From contig JAMCAN010000001.1 of NCBI GenBank assembly GCA_023715185.1, positions 868,001-932,000 of the forward strand: a stretch of 64,000 nucleotides of DNA, written 5' to 3'. Origin of the DNA: Planococcus sp. MER TA 32b (lineage in GTDB: Bacteria > Bacillota > Bacilli > Bacillales_A > Planococcaceae). The notes under the pieces are model-generated. The model was not told the origin of the DNA. It saw nothing but the letters and a program-made list of their open reading frames with translations, and searched no databases. This document shows, in pieces, positions 51,941 through 60,402 of the stretch (the first letter of the stretch is position 1; each line of letters opens with the position of its first letter). The position numbers were made by a program, and so were the translations under genes.

Positions 51941-52951
51941 TTGAAGGATATTTATTTCAATCAAAATTATGGAATGCTTTATGAAGAGGTTGAAAATGGA
52001 AAATGTGAATGCTATGAATTCCGGAATGCGCTTGGATCGGTCCGGCATCTTTTCATTAAACGGGAAATCCCGATACGGCTGCCGGGGGGAGGGGTGTATT
52101 ATGATCTTGTCACGCCCTATGGCTACGGCGGACCGGTGATGGAACCTGTGCATGGAGTGGATAAAAAGGATTTGGCAAAGGCCTTTATGCTGGATTTCGA
52201 GCAATATTGCATACGGGAAAACGTTGTCAGCGAATTTATCCGGTTCCATCCGGTATTGAGGAATGCCGAGGATTTCAGGGAATTCTATGACACTGTCTTC
52301 ATGCGCCCTACCATCCAGACCCGTATTGCAGCTACGGAAGATCCACTGATGAGCGAATACACGCCTTCAGTCAGACGCTATATCCGAAAAGCCCTGAAGG
52401 AAGGCGTCGAGTATAAGGTTTATGTAAATCCGGTCAATCTCGATAAGTTCCAGGAATTATATCTCCGGACCATGGAACGAAATAAAGCGGATGAATATTA
52501 TTATTTCGATGAAGAATATTTCAGTAAATGCCTCAGCTTGCTGCGTCCGCAATTGGTTGTCGTTGAAGTGAGCTTTCAGCAGACCGTCATCGCAATGAGC
52601 CTGAACTTTGTAAGTGATGGCCTGCTGCATGTCCACTTGGCAGGCAGCCTTGAAAATTACCACCATTTATACGCGCCGAACATCCTCCAATATGCGCTGC
52701 TCCAGTGGGGGATGGAAAACAATATCAGGCTGATCCATCACGGCGGCGGCCGGACGAATGATCCTGATGATAAATTGTATCTGTATAAAAAGAAATACGG
52801 CCGGGCGCAGGAGCTTGAGTTCCATATTGGCAGAAGAATCTGGAACACGGAAATTTACTGGCGGCTGTGCCGGGAAGTTGATATGGAAACCGGAAGTTCC
52901 TTCTTCCCGGCATATCGGCAGAACTTGCGGATCAAAGAGAAAGTCAATTGA
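51941..52951 (+). CDS. FemAB/GNAT-like aminoacyl- or acyltransferase, paralogue 2
   Basis: 336 residues, colinear with the gene at 50134: YYDLVTPYGYGGPVM, SEFIRFHPVLRNAEDF, the motif TPSVRRYIRKALKEGV, and HHGGGRTNDPDDKLYLYKKKYG. It lacks the N-terminal dozen residues of paralogue 1. I start at the TTG at 51941, 5 bp behind a perfect GGGAGGTGG; a GTG/ATG-less extension to 51899 is open. The two genes arose by duplication; hmoB lies between them in the opposite direction. Confidence 0.8.
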   Translation: MKDIYFNQNYGMLYEEVENGKCECYEFRNALGSVRHLFIKREIPIRLPGGGVYYDLVTPYGYGGPVMEPVHGVDKKDLAKAFMLDFEQYCIRENVVSEFIRFHPVLRNAEDFREFYDTVFMRPTIQTRIAATEDPLMSEYTPSVRRYIRKALKEGVEYKVYVNPVNLDKFQELYLRTMERNKADEYYYFDEEYFSKCLSLLRPQLVVVEVSFQQTVIAMSLNFVSDGLLHVHLAGSLENYHHLYAPNILQYALLQWGMENNIRLIHHGGGRTNDPDDKLYLYKKKYGRAQELEFHIGRRIWNTEIYWRLCREVDMETGSSFFPAYRQNLRIKEKVN

Positions 52952-52980
52952 AATTTGCCGCAGCTGACAGGAAATACGGA

Positions 52981-53014
52981 AAGAGTTGATGCAGTCCCTG
53001 CTCAACTCTTTTTT
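52981..53014 (+). terminator. Terminator of FemAB-like paralogue 2
   Basis: AAGAGTTGA pairs with TCAACTCTT, followed by T (six in all). Confidence 0.85.
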
Positions 53015-53101
53015 GCATTCTTCCATGAATGGAATAAGGTGATGGAAATCCGATATTTGGATTATTTTTTGATGGAATTTACTTTTTTACGGAAAAGAGG
53101 A

Positions 53102-53149
53102 TTGTTCGGGAAGATTTCGAGGTATAGAATAAGAACAAACGTTCTTATT
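53102..53149 (+). promoter_or_regulatory. SOS promoter with LexA box
   Basis: TTGTTC (53102-53107), 17-bp spacer, TAGAAT (53125-53130). Overlapping the -10 end is a perfect inverted repeat, 9-bp arms AATAAGAAC/GTTCTTATT around AAAC (53128-53149), which contains GAAC-N4-GTTC, the core of the Bacillus LexA (DinR) box. Confidence 0.8.
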
Positions 53150-53165
53150 CCAGGAGGTGGCTATC

Positions 53166-54422
53166 GTGAAAACGAAGGGATTGCCTGAGCGGGTCATTGC
53201 CTGCCTTGACATGCGCAGCTTCTACGCCAGCTGTGCCGCCATCCAGGAGGGGCTGGACCCGCTTGGAGCCCATATCGCGGTTGTCGGCAATCAGGAACGG
53301 AAAGGCAGTGTCGTGCTTGCGGCATCGCCGCGGATGAAAAAAGACTTTGGCGTGAAAACCGGCACACGTCTGTTCGAGATTCCAGACGATCCGCGGATTC
53401 GGCTGATTGAACCCAAAATGGAATTTTTCCTGCGGGTCTCAATGGCCATCACTGAACTCATTACGGAATTCGTGCCGAAAAAAGCTGCCCATGTCTACAG
53501 TGTCGATGAAAGTTTCATCGACTTTACCGATGTCGGTGCCTTATGGGGGGAGACCGAGGCGCTCATCGCCCATATCCAGGACGCCTTGCTGCGCCAATTC
53601 GGCCTGCCTTCCGCGGTCGGTGTCGGCCCCAATATGCTGCTGGCTAAATTGGCGCTGGATCAGGAAGGCAAAAAAACCGGTTTTGCCAAATGGACTTATG
53701 ACGATGTTCCGGAAAAATTATGGCCGCTCACGCCGCTCAGCGAAATGTGGGGAATCGGTTCCCGGACTGAACACACCCTTAACAGCATGGGCATTTTTTC
53801 AGTGGGCGACCTTGCCTGTACGGATGTCAAAATATTAGAGGACCGTTTCGGCATCCTCGGCCATCAGCTTTACCAGCACGCAAACGGCATCGATCTGTCC
53901 GGCATCGGTTCACCGCTTGTGGCGGGGCAGGTCAGTTACGGAAAAGGGCAGATTCTCTACCGCGATTACACAGAAGTTGAAGATATCATGACCATCATCC
54001 TCGAAATGTGCGAAGATATCGCGATGCGGACCCGGCAGGCAAGAAGGGCAGGACGCACCATCCACCTCAGCGTCGGCTACAGCAAATCCGCGTTCGGCGG
54101 AGGTTTTTCCCGTTCGCGTTCTTTAGAGGAAGCCACCAACGAAACCCTCCGGATCTACAAAGTCTGCCAAACGATCTTCAACGAGCATTTTCAAAACAAG
54201 CCCGTACGCCAAATCTCGATTTCGATCGGCAGCCTTGAAGAAGAATCCTCCATGCAATTGAGTCTTTTCGAAGCGCGAAAATGGGAAAAGCGGCGCCTGG
54301 GCGCAGCGATGGACCAAATCCGCAGCAAGTATGGCTATTCCGCCATCTACCGCGCAGTCTCCGGCACTGAAGCGGGCACCGCTATCGCCCGCACCAGGCT
54401 GATCGGCGGCCATCAGAAATAG
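53166..54422 (+). CDS. Y-family DNA polymerase (UvrX/YqjW-like), SOS-induced
   Basis: 418 residues. CLDMRSFYASCAA (about 13-25, first catalytic Asp), YSVDESFIDF (about 110-119, catalytic Asp-Glu), the helix-hairpin-helix at MWGIGSRTEHTLNSMG, the little-finger domain, and a beta-clamp-binding QLSLF near residue 366. YGKGQILYRDYT is typical of the UvrX/UvrC-like Bacillus group. It performs translesion synthesis past DNA damage. The start is the GTG at 53166, 6 bp behind AGGAGGTGG (a GTG at 53157 lies in that site). A LexA box overlaps its promoter. Confidence 0.93.
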   Translation: MKTKGLPERVIACLDMRSFYASCAAIQEGLDPLGAHIAVVGNQERKGSVVLAASPRMKKDFGVKTGTRLFEIPDDPRIRLIEPKMEFFLRVSMAITELITEFVPKKAAHVYSVDESFIDFTDVGALWGETEALIAHIQDALLRQFGLPSAVGVGPNMLLAKLALDQEGKKTGFAKWTYDDVPEKLWPLTPLSEMWGIGSRTEHTLNSMGIFSVGDLACTDVKILEDRFGILGHQLYQHANGIDLSGIGSPLVAGQVSYGKGQILYRDYTEVEDIMTIILEMCEDIAMRTRQARRAGRTIHLSVGYSKSAFGGGFSRSRSLEEATNETLRIYKVCQTIFNEHFQNKPVRQISISIGSLEEESSMQLSLFEARKWEKRRLGAAMDQIRSKYGYSAIYRAVSGTEAGTAIARTRLIGGHQK

Positions 54423-54452
54423 CGGCTGTCTGTCATAAAAATATAATGATCC

Positions 54453-54493
54453 AAAAGCCAGTACAGGAATTCTTTTTCCTGTACTGGCTTTTT
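54453..54493 (+). terminator. Terminator of the Y-family polymerase gene
   Basis: A perfect 17-bp stem AAAAGCCAGTACAGGAA/TTCCTGTACTGGCTTTT. Confidence 0.9.
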
Positions 54494-54511
54494 CTGCAGA
54501 GAATATTTTTG

Positions 54512-54584
54512 TTAAATTCAAATAATTTAATCTTCCTTAACCTCTTTTTAACCTGTTCTCCTTAACATAAGCCTTAATTATAAA
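54512..54584 (+). promoter_or_regulatory. Capsule operon promoter with TTAANN repeats (PhoP-box-like)
   Basis: TTAAAT (54512), TTAATC (54527), TTAACC (54537), TTAACC (54548), TTAACA (54562) and TTAATT (54574) precede TATAAA (54579-54584). The middle pair reads TTAACCT twice, 11 bp apart, as at 50070. Bacillus PhoP binds runs of TTAACA-like hexamers with about 11-bp period. Confidence 0.5.
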
Positions 54585-54611
54585 ATTTATGGTTTATAAA
54601 GGAGCGGTAGT

Positions 54612-55895
54612 ATGGAAGTTATTTTCGTCACTTTGGGATATCCCGACAACGGCAGGCATGGTGATCTCTACTACGACCTTATGCAGGAATTCAAACGCAA
54701 TGGGCATGGGGTCACCGTCGTATGCCAGACCGAAAAGCGCCATAACCAACGGACTGAGCTGAAAGAAGTGGGAGGCATCCCGATACTGAAAGTGAGGACA
54801 GGCAATGTCACGAAGACCAGCTTGATGGAAAAAGGCATCAGCACGCTTCTTCTGGAAGACCAATTCATCAACGCGATCCGGACATACCTCGGCGGCAAAA
54901 AATTTGACCTCATTCTTTATACGACACCGCCGATCACATTTGAACGGGTCATTAAATACCTGAAAAATATGCACGGCGACGGGATGACGTATTTATTGCT
55001 TAAAGATATATTTCCGCAGAACGCGGTGGATATCGGCATGCTGAAGAAAAACAGTCTTTTGCACAGTTATTTCCGGCGAAAAGAAAAACGCCTCTACGAA
55101 ATCAGCGATATGATCGGCTGCATGTCGGATGGCAACCGGCGCTTTGTGCTCCAGCATAATCCGGATATTCCGGAAGATAAAGTAGAGATCAACCCGAATT
55201 CGATCCGTCCGGCTGACAGGGCCAAGAAGGCGGGGCGCACCCATATTCGCAGGAAGCTGGGAGTCCCGGAACACGCACTGCTGTTCCTCTATGGAGGCAA
55301 CCTTGGAAAACCGCAGGGCATCGACTACCTGATCCGGTCGATTGACCTTTACCGCAACCAGGACGATGTGTTCTTCCTGATTGTCGGGTCCGGTACGGAA
55401 TATCCGAAAATCGAGGACTATGTCCAGCAGCGGAAGCCTTCAAATATCCGGCTGGAGAAATTCATGGAAAAAGGGGATTACGACAAGGTGGTGGATTCGG
55501 CGGATATCGGGATGATTTACCTTGATCGGCGGTTCACGATCCCGAACATCCCTTCGCGCCTTATGGCTTATATGGACCGCGCCAAGCCGGTACTTGCAGT
55601 GACCGATCCGAATACCGACCTGAAAGATATCCTTTACGACGCGAGATGCGGTTATTACGCGGAGGCGGGGGAGCTGGCGGAATTCAGGGATGCCGTCGAA
55701 CAGGTCAAACGGGACCGCGGGAGATTGGTGCAGCTTGGAGAAAACGGACGCAGATACCTGGAGAAGGAGTTTAATGTAACCGAGTCATACGATATCATCA
55801 TGCAGCATTTTATCAAAGACGGGAGTGGGGAATATTGTTCAAAGACAAAATATTACTCATCACAGGCGGCACAGGGTCTTTTGGAAACGCCGTAA
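54612..55895 (+). CDS. Glycosyltransferase family 4, WbuB-like (L-FucNAc transferase)
   Basis: 427 residues, GT-B fold: VTLGYPDNGRHGDLYYDLM at the start, LLFLYGGNLGKPQGIDYL (about 218-235) where the second Rossmann domain begins, and NIPSRLMAYMDRAKPVLAV (about 316-334) with the E-less donor-binding helix seen in WbuB. Directly before capEFG, it most likely adds L-FucNAc to the lipid-linked repeat unit (inference from order and similarity). The 3' 61 bp overlap capE. First gene of the operon, AAGGAGCGG before ATG. Confidence 0.85.
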   Translation: MEVIFVTLGYPDNGRHGDLYYDLMQEFKRNGHGVTVVCQTEKRHNQRTELKEVGGIPILKVRTGNVTKTSLMEKGISTLLLEDQFINAIRTYLGGKKFDLILYTTPPITFERVIKYLKNMHGDGMTYLLLKDIFPQNAVDIGMLKKNSLLHSYFRRKEKRLYEISDMIGCMSDGNRRFVLQHNPDIPEDKVEINPNSIRPADRAKKAGRTHIRRKLGVPEHALLFLYGGNLGKPQGIDYLIRSIDLYRNQDDVFFLIVGSGTEYPKIEDYVQQRKPSNIRLEKFMEKGDYDKVVDSADIGMIYLDRRFTIPNIPSRLMAYMDRAKPVLAVTDPNTDLKDILYDARCGYYAEAGELAEFRDAVEQVKRDRGRLVQLGENGRRYLEKEFNVTESYDIIMQHFIKDGSGEYCSKTKYYSSQAAQGLLETP

Positions 55896-56890
55896 TGGAG
55901 CGGTTCCTGTTCACGGATATCAAGGAAATCCGAATATTCTCAAGAGATGAGAAAAAGCAGGATGACATGAGAAAACGCTACAACAACGACAAACTTAAAT
56001 TTTATATCGGCGATGTACGGGATCTGGCCAGCGTGAAGTATGCCATGAACGATGTGGATTATGTATTCCACGCAGCGGCGCTCAAACAAGTGCCTTCCTG
56101 CGAATTTTTCCCGATGGAAGCGGTCAAGACGAATATCGTAGGCACCGAAAATGTCCTGAACGCGTCAATCGGCTGCGGCGTCAAAAAAGTCATCTGCCTG
56201 TCGACAGACAAAGCGGCCTACCCGATCAACGCGATGGGCATCTCGAAAGCGATGATGGAAAAAGTGTTTGTGGCGAAAGCGAAGACGGTGTCCCCCGAGA
56301 AGACGCTGATCTGCGGCACGCGCTACGGCAATGTGATGTGTTCCAGAGGTTCGGTGATTCCGCTGTTTGTGGAACAGATCAAGTCAGGCAAGCCGCTGAC
56401 AGTGACCGATCCGCATATGACGCGCTTCTTGATGAGCCTTGAAGATGCTGTCGAGCTGGTCGTCTTCGCTTTCCAGAACGCCAATGCCGGCGACATCATG
56501 GTGCAGAAAGCACCCGCTTCGTCGATTGAAGATTTGGCTCAGGCATTGAAAGAGCTGTTCGATGCGGACAATGAAGTCAAAATCATCGGTACACGCCACG
56601 GTGAGAAGGAATTCGAAACGCTGCTGACCCGCGAAGAACATATTGTTGCCGAGGACCTGGATGGCTTTTACCGGGTTCCAGCCGACAGCCGCGACTTGAA
56701 TTACGAAAAATATTTCAATAAAGGCGACGAAAAACTTTCAACAGAAAAAGAGTATAACTCCCATAACACCACAAGGCTGAGTGTGAGTGAAATCAAGGAC
56801 CTGCTGCTTCGACTGCCGTACATCCAGGAAGAATTGAAGGCCATTAATCCGGCATTGCCGGCCACTGTCAATTACGGTATTCCAAGTTGA
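55835..56890 (+). CDS. capE: UDP-GlcNAc 4,6-dehydratase/5-epimerase
   Basis: 351 residues, extended SDR. LITGGTGSFGNAV (about 8-20), the altered catalytic LSTDKAAYPINAMGISK (Met replaces the usual Tyr of YxxxK, as in CapE/FlaA1-type enzymes), CGTRYGNVMCSRGSV and SLEDAVELV. It makes UDP-2-acetamido-2,6-dideoxy-beta-L-arabino-4-hexulose, the first step to UDP-L-FucNAc. The start is TTG behind GGGAGTGGGG, inside the 3' end of the glycosyltransferase gene. Confidence 0.92.
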   Translation: MFKDKILLITGGTGSFGNAVMERFLFTDIKEIRIFSRDEKKQDDMRKRYNNDKLKFYIGDVRDLASVKYAMNDVDYVFHAAALKQVPSCEFFPMEAVKTNIVGTENVLNASIGCGVKKVICLSTDKAAYPINAMGISKAMMEKVFVAKAKTVSPEKTLICGTRYGNVMCSRGSVIPLFVEQIKSGKPLTVTDPHMTRFLMSLEDAVELVVFAFQNANAGDIMVQKAPASSIEDLAQALKELFDADNEVKIIGTRHGEKEFETLLTREEHIVAEDLDGFYRVPADSRDLNYEKYFNKGDEKLSTEKEYNSHNTTRLSVSEIKDLLLRLPYIQEELKAINPALPATVNYGIPS

Positions 56891-57996
56891 AAATCCTGGT
56901 TACCGGCGCGGAAGGCTTTGTCGGCAGGAACCTGGCCGCGGAACTGAAGAATCGAGGGCACGACGATTTATTGCTTTATACGAGAAAGAATACAGCCGCC
57001 GATTTGGAGAGGTTTGCACAGGAATGTGATTTCGTCTTTCATCTGGCGGGGGTCAATCGTCCTGAAAAAGAAGAGGATTTCCAGAAAGGCAATCATGATC
57101 TGGTTTCAGAATTAATATCATTTCTGAAAAAACACGGCAAAAACCCGCCGATTCTGATCACTTCATCGATTCAGGCTGAACTGGATAATCCGTACGGCCG
57201 CAGCAAAAAAGCCGGGGAAGACGCAGTGTTTGAATATGGCCGGCAAACAGGGGGCGACGTATTTGTATACCGGCTGGTGAACTTATTCGGTAAATGGAGC
57301 CGGCCGAATTACAACTCGGTCGTCGCCACCTTTTGCCATAATATCGCCCGTGGCCTGGAAGTGCAGGTAAATGATCCAGGGGCGGAACTCCGATTATGCT
57401 ATATCGACGATGTGCTGGAAGAGTTTAAACGGGCCCTGGAAGGGCATCCGACGAGGGACGGAAACTATTGCCGGGTGCCCGAAACGCATACGATAACCGT
57501 CGGCGAACTGGCTGGCCAGATCAGGCTTTTCAAAGAAAGCCGGCAAAATTTTTTCCTGCCGGAGTTGAAAGAGCCTTTGACAAAGAAATTATACAGCACC
57601 TATTTGAGCTATTTGCCGGAAGAGCGCTTTTCCTGCCAATTGAAAGTGAACAGTGACGATAGGGGATCGTTCACTGAATTCTTCCGCACAGCAGGACATG
57701 GCCAGGTATCGGTGAATCGTTCCAAACCGGGCATCACCAAAGGCAACCACTGGCACCATACGAAAAACGAGAAATTTCTGGTGGTAAGCGGCAAAGGGGT
57801 CATCCGTTTGCGGAAGGTCGGTTCAGATGAAGTCATTGAGTACTTTGTCGACGGCAATGATATGGAAGTGGTCGATATACCTGTCGGCTACACGCATAAT
57901 ATCGAAAACCTGGGCGACACTGAAATGATCACCATCATGTGGGCGAATGAGCTGTTTGATCCGGAAAAACCGGATACGTATTATATGGAGGTTTAG
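56887..57996 (+). CDS. capF: Bifunctional UDP-sugar 3-epimerase/4-reductase
   Basis: 369 residues: N-terminal SDR domain (VTGAEGFVGRNLA, about 4-16; ITSSIQAELDNPYGRSK with YxxxK, about 94-110) and a C-terminal cupin (about 250-365; KGNHWHHTKNEKFLVV with the metal-binding His cluster). This is the CapF/FnlB/WbjC architecture: 3-epimerisation by the cupin, then reduction by the SDR domain, giving UDP-L-6-deoxytalose-type sugar. The start is TTG at 56887, overlapping the capE stop (TTGA). Confidence 0.93.
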   Translation: MKILVTGAEGFVGRNLAAELKNRGHDDLLLYTRKNTAADLERFAQECDFVFHLAGVNRPEKEEDFQKGNHDLVSELISFLKKHGKNPPILITSSIQAELDNPYGRSKKAGEDAVFEYGRQTGGDVFVYRLVNLFGKWSRPNYNSVVATFCHNIARGLEVQVNDPGAELRLCYIDDVLEEFKRALEGHPTRDGNYCRVPETHTITVGELAGQIRLFKESRQNFFLPELKEPLTKKLYSTYLSYLPEERFSCQLKVNSDDRGSFTEFFRTAGHGQVSVNRSKPGITKGNHWHHTKNEKFLVVSGKGVIRLRKVGSDEVIEYFVDGNDMEVVDIPVGYTHNIENLGDTEMITIMWANELFDPEKPDTYYMEV

Positions 57997-57999
57997 CAT

Positions 58000-59160
58000 A
58001 TGAAGAAATTGAAGGTCATGACAGTGGTGGGCACAAGGCCGGAAATTATCAGGCTTTCTTCGGTCATCAATAAACTCGAAGCTTCAGAAGCCATCGACCA
58101 TGTACTTGTCCACACCGGACAAAATTACGATTACGAATTGAATGAGGTGTTTTTCAAAGATTTCAATCTTCGGAAGCCGGATCATTTCCTGGATGCCGCA
58201 AACGGCGCCGCCGTAGAGACGATCGGAAACATCCTCGTGAAGATCGATCCGGTGCTGGAACTGGAAAAGCCTGATGCGTTTCTGGTACTCGGAGATACAA
58301 ACAGCTGCCTGTGCGCCATTGCCGCCAAAAAGAGAAAAATTCCGATTTTCCATATGGAAGCCGGCAACCGCTGCTTTGACCAGCGGGTTCCGGAAGAAAC
58401 AAACCGGAAAATCGTCGACCATGTCGCGGATATCAATTTGACTTACAGCGATATTGCGCGTGAATACCTTCTCCGGGAAGGTTTGCCGGCCGATCGCATC
58501 ATCAAGACGGGAAGCCCGATGTTCGAAGTGCTCGAATCACGAAAAGAAGAAATAAACGCATCAGATATACACGAACGGTTACAGCTCGCCAAAGGGGAAT
58601 ATTTCGTTGTATCCGCACACCGGGAAGAAAACATCAACTCTCCGGAAAACTTCAGCGACTTGGTGGAAAGCCTGAATGCCGTAGCAGAGAAATATGCTCT
58701 TCCGGTGATCGTCAGCACCCATCCCCGGACACGCAAGATGATTGAAGCGGAAAAAACGGAATTCCACCCACTGGTGAAGACGGCAAAGCCTCTTGGTTTT
58801 ATCGACTACATCAGCCTGCAGCTCCATGCAAAAGCAGTGCTGAGTGACAGCGGCACAATCAGCGAAGAATCATCCATTCTTGGCTTGCGGTCGTTGAATA
58901 TAAGACAGGCGCATGAACGGCCGGAAGCCATGGAAGAAGGCAGTGTCATGCTGGCCGGGCTTCGGAAAGAACGGATTCTCCAGGGGCTGGCAGTGCTGGA
59001 AACGCAGGAAATACAAACTTTGAGGCCAGTGCCGGATTACAGTATGCCGAATGTATCTGACAAAGTGCTGCGCATCATCCTTTCTTACACTGATTATGTA
59101 AATCGGACAGTTTGGCAGAAGAACGGCAAAAAAGGGAGGGCATTGGCGTGTATCGATTAA
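58000..59160 (+). CDS. capG: UDP-N-acetyl-L-6-deoxytalosamine 2-epimerase
   Basis: 386 residues, family of non-hydrolysing UDP-GlcNAc 2-epimerases (WecB fold): VVGTRPEIIRLSSVI at the start, HTGQNYDYELN (about 38-48), HMEAGNRCFDQRVPEETNR (about 115-133), SAHREENI (about 206-213) and SDSGTISEESS (about 284-294). It makes UDP-L-FucNAc, completing the capEFG pathway. Starts 3 bp after capF behind ATGGAGG. Confidence 0.93.
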   Translation: MKKLKVMTVVGTRPEIIRLSSVINKLEASEAIDHVLVHTGQNYDYELNEVFFKDFNLRKPDHFLDAANGAAVETIGNILVKIDPVLELEKPDAFLVLGDTNSCLCAIAAKKRKIPIFHMEAGNRCFDQRVPEETNRKIVDHVADINLTYSDIAREYLLREGLPADRIIKTGSPMFEVLESRKEEINASDIHERLQLAKGEYFVVSAHREENINSPENFSDLVESLNAVAEKYALPVIVSTHPRTRKMIEAEKTEFHPLVKTAKPLGFIDYISLQLHAKAVLSDSGTISEESSILGLRSLNIRQAHERPEAMEEGSVMLAGLRKERILQGLAVLETQEIQTLRPVPDYSMPNVSDKVLRIILSYTDYVNRTVWQKNGKKGRALACID

Positions 59161-60380
59161 AAGAGTTGCTCCGTAAGTTCGCACAAAACTCAGCATATGG
59201 AAAAAAGCTTTGGACTTTTTTGGTCAAGGTCAAGCAGATTCTGCACAACGACCGAAGGTTTCGGCGGCTTCCGAGAAATATGACGGTTGCGCAGTTCATC
59301 GAACAATTGAATAAAAAAGGATGCCGATACGTCATACTCCGATGGTTCGAAGATCTGCCCCATGTTGAATACGGAGGGGATATCGATCTTCTCGTCCATG
59401 ACGATGATGCGGCCATACTGGACAGTATACTGACCTGGTCGCCGCGTAAAGGCGGTATCCCCTGCGATGTCTACAGCGTCAGTGGATTGCCAAGTTATGC
59501 CTATAAAGATATCGCCTATTATCCGCCAGTTATCGCCGAACAATTGCTGGAGCGTGCGGTAAAGCATAATTCCGGAGCTAAAGTTCCTTCTGAAAGCGAC
59601 TATTTCTATAGTCTCGTGTTCCACGCGCTTTACCATAAGGGGTATGAATCAGGATTATCGGAAGATGGCATCCAGTCTCCGAAAGTAAGTGACCCAGGCC
59701 ACGATTTCCAGACTGTCTTAAAGGTAATGGCCGAACAGGAAGGAATAGCGGTTGATATCAATATGGAAGCGCTTGATGCGTTATTAGAGGAGAAAGGGTG
59801 GCGGCCGACGCTGGATATGCTCGAAAAACTGGGCCATGACAACGAATGGTGTGCGAAACTGGCTGATGAAATATTGAAGGATATGCCTGAAGTCCCTGGA
59901 CTGGCCGTATTCATCATCCGCGAGGCGGCGGCTTCACCGGCTGACGAACAGGATGTGAAAGAAGGACTCGAAAAACACGGGTTCCGAATCCTCAGAAGCA
60001 AAAAATTGAACGAACAGGAAAAGCAGCATGCTGCCCAGCAGTTGCGGGGAGGAAATTGGGGAGAGAAAACGAGTGTGCTGTCAGGCGGTTTGCCGGCGAT
60101 GCTCGTCACAGCGATCGATTTCAACCCGATTGAACCTTCGAGCGAACTGAAGAATAAATATCCGCTGCTCGATAACCGGCGGATTGCGGATGTCAAAAAA
60201 GATATGCGCGACAAATATTTTAAAAATATCATCCATTCCAGCGACAGTGCGCGGCAGGCTGCCCATTATCTGGAAACTGTCATGCCGGATGAGACAGCTG
60301 AGGTGCTGGAAGCTGCCCGCAGGGAACTGGCTGCCAGCCATTCAGTCCACGCAGGGATCCTGCTCGAAAAGACGATGTAA
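59148..60380 (+). CDS. Nucleotidyltransferase fused to an NDK-like domain
   Basis: 410 residues. The N-terminal part (about 45-230) contains GGDIDLLVHDDD (76-87), the G-x-D-x-D core of the pol-beta-like nucleotidyltransferase fold, and reads like the NTase proteins found in capsule loci. The C-terminal part (about 250-375) resembles nucleoside diphosphate kinase: LAVFIIREA, a GLPAMLVTAID strand, and NIIHSSDSARQA matching the NDK catalytic N-x-x-H-x-S-D-S, with His near 363; the ATP-contact K-P-D segment is not conserved. Role unknown; perhaps phosphate or nucleotidyl modification of the polymer. The start is the GTG at 59148, 7 bp behind GGGAGGG, overlapping capG by 13 bp. Confidence 0.7.
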   Translation: MYRLKELLRKFAQNSAYGKKLWTFLVKVKQILHNDRRFRRLPRNMTVAQFIEQLNKKGCRYVILRWFEDLPHVEYGGDIDLLVHDDDAAILDSILTWSPRKGGIPCDVYSVSGLPSYAYKDIAYYPPVIAEQLLERAVKHNSGAKVPSESDYFYSLVFHALYHKGYESGLSEDGIQSPKVSDPGHDFQTVLKVMAEQEGIAVDINMEALDALLEEKGWRPTLDMLEKLGHDNEWCAKLADEILKDMPEVPGLAVFIIREAAASPADEQDVKEGLEKHGFRILRSKKLNEQEKQHAAQQLRGGNWGEKTSVLSGGLPAMLVTAIDFNPIEPSSELKNKYPLLDNRRIADVKKDMRDKYFKNIIHSSDSARQAAHYLETVMPDETAEVLEAARRELAASHSVHAGILLEKTM

Positions 60381-60402
60381 AAATACTGAAGGAGGTCCGC
60401 AG

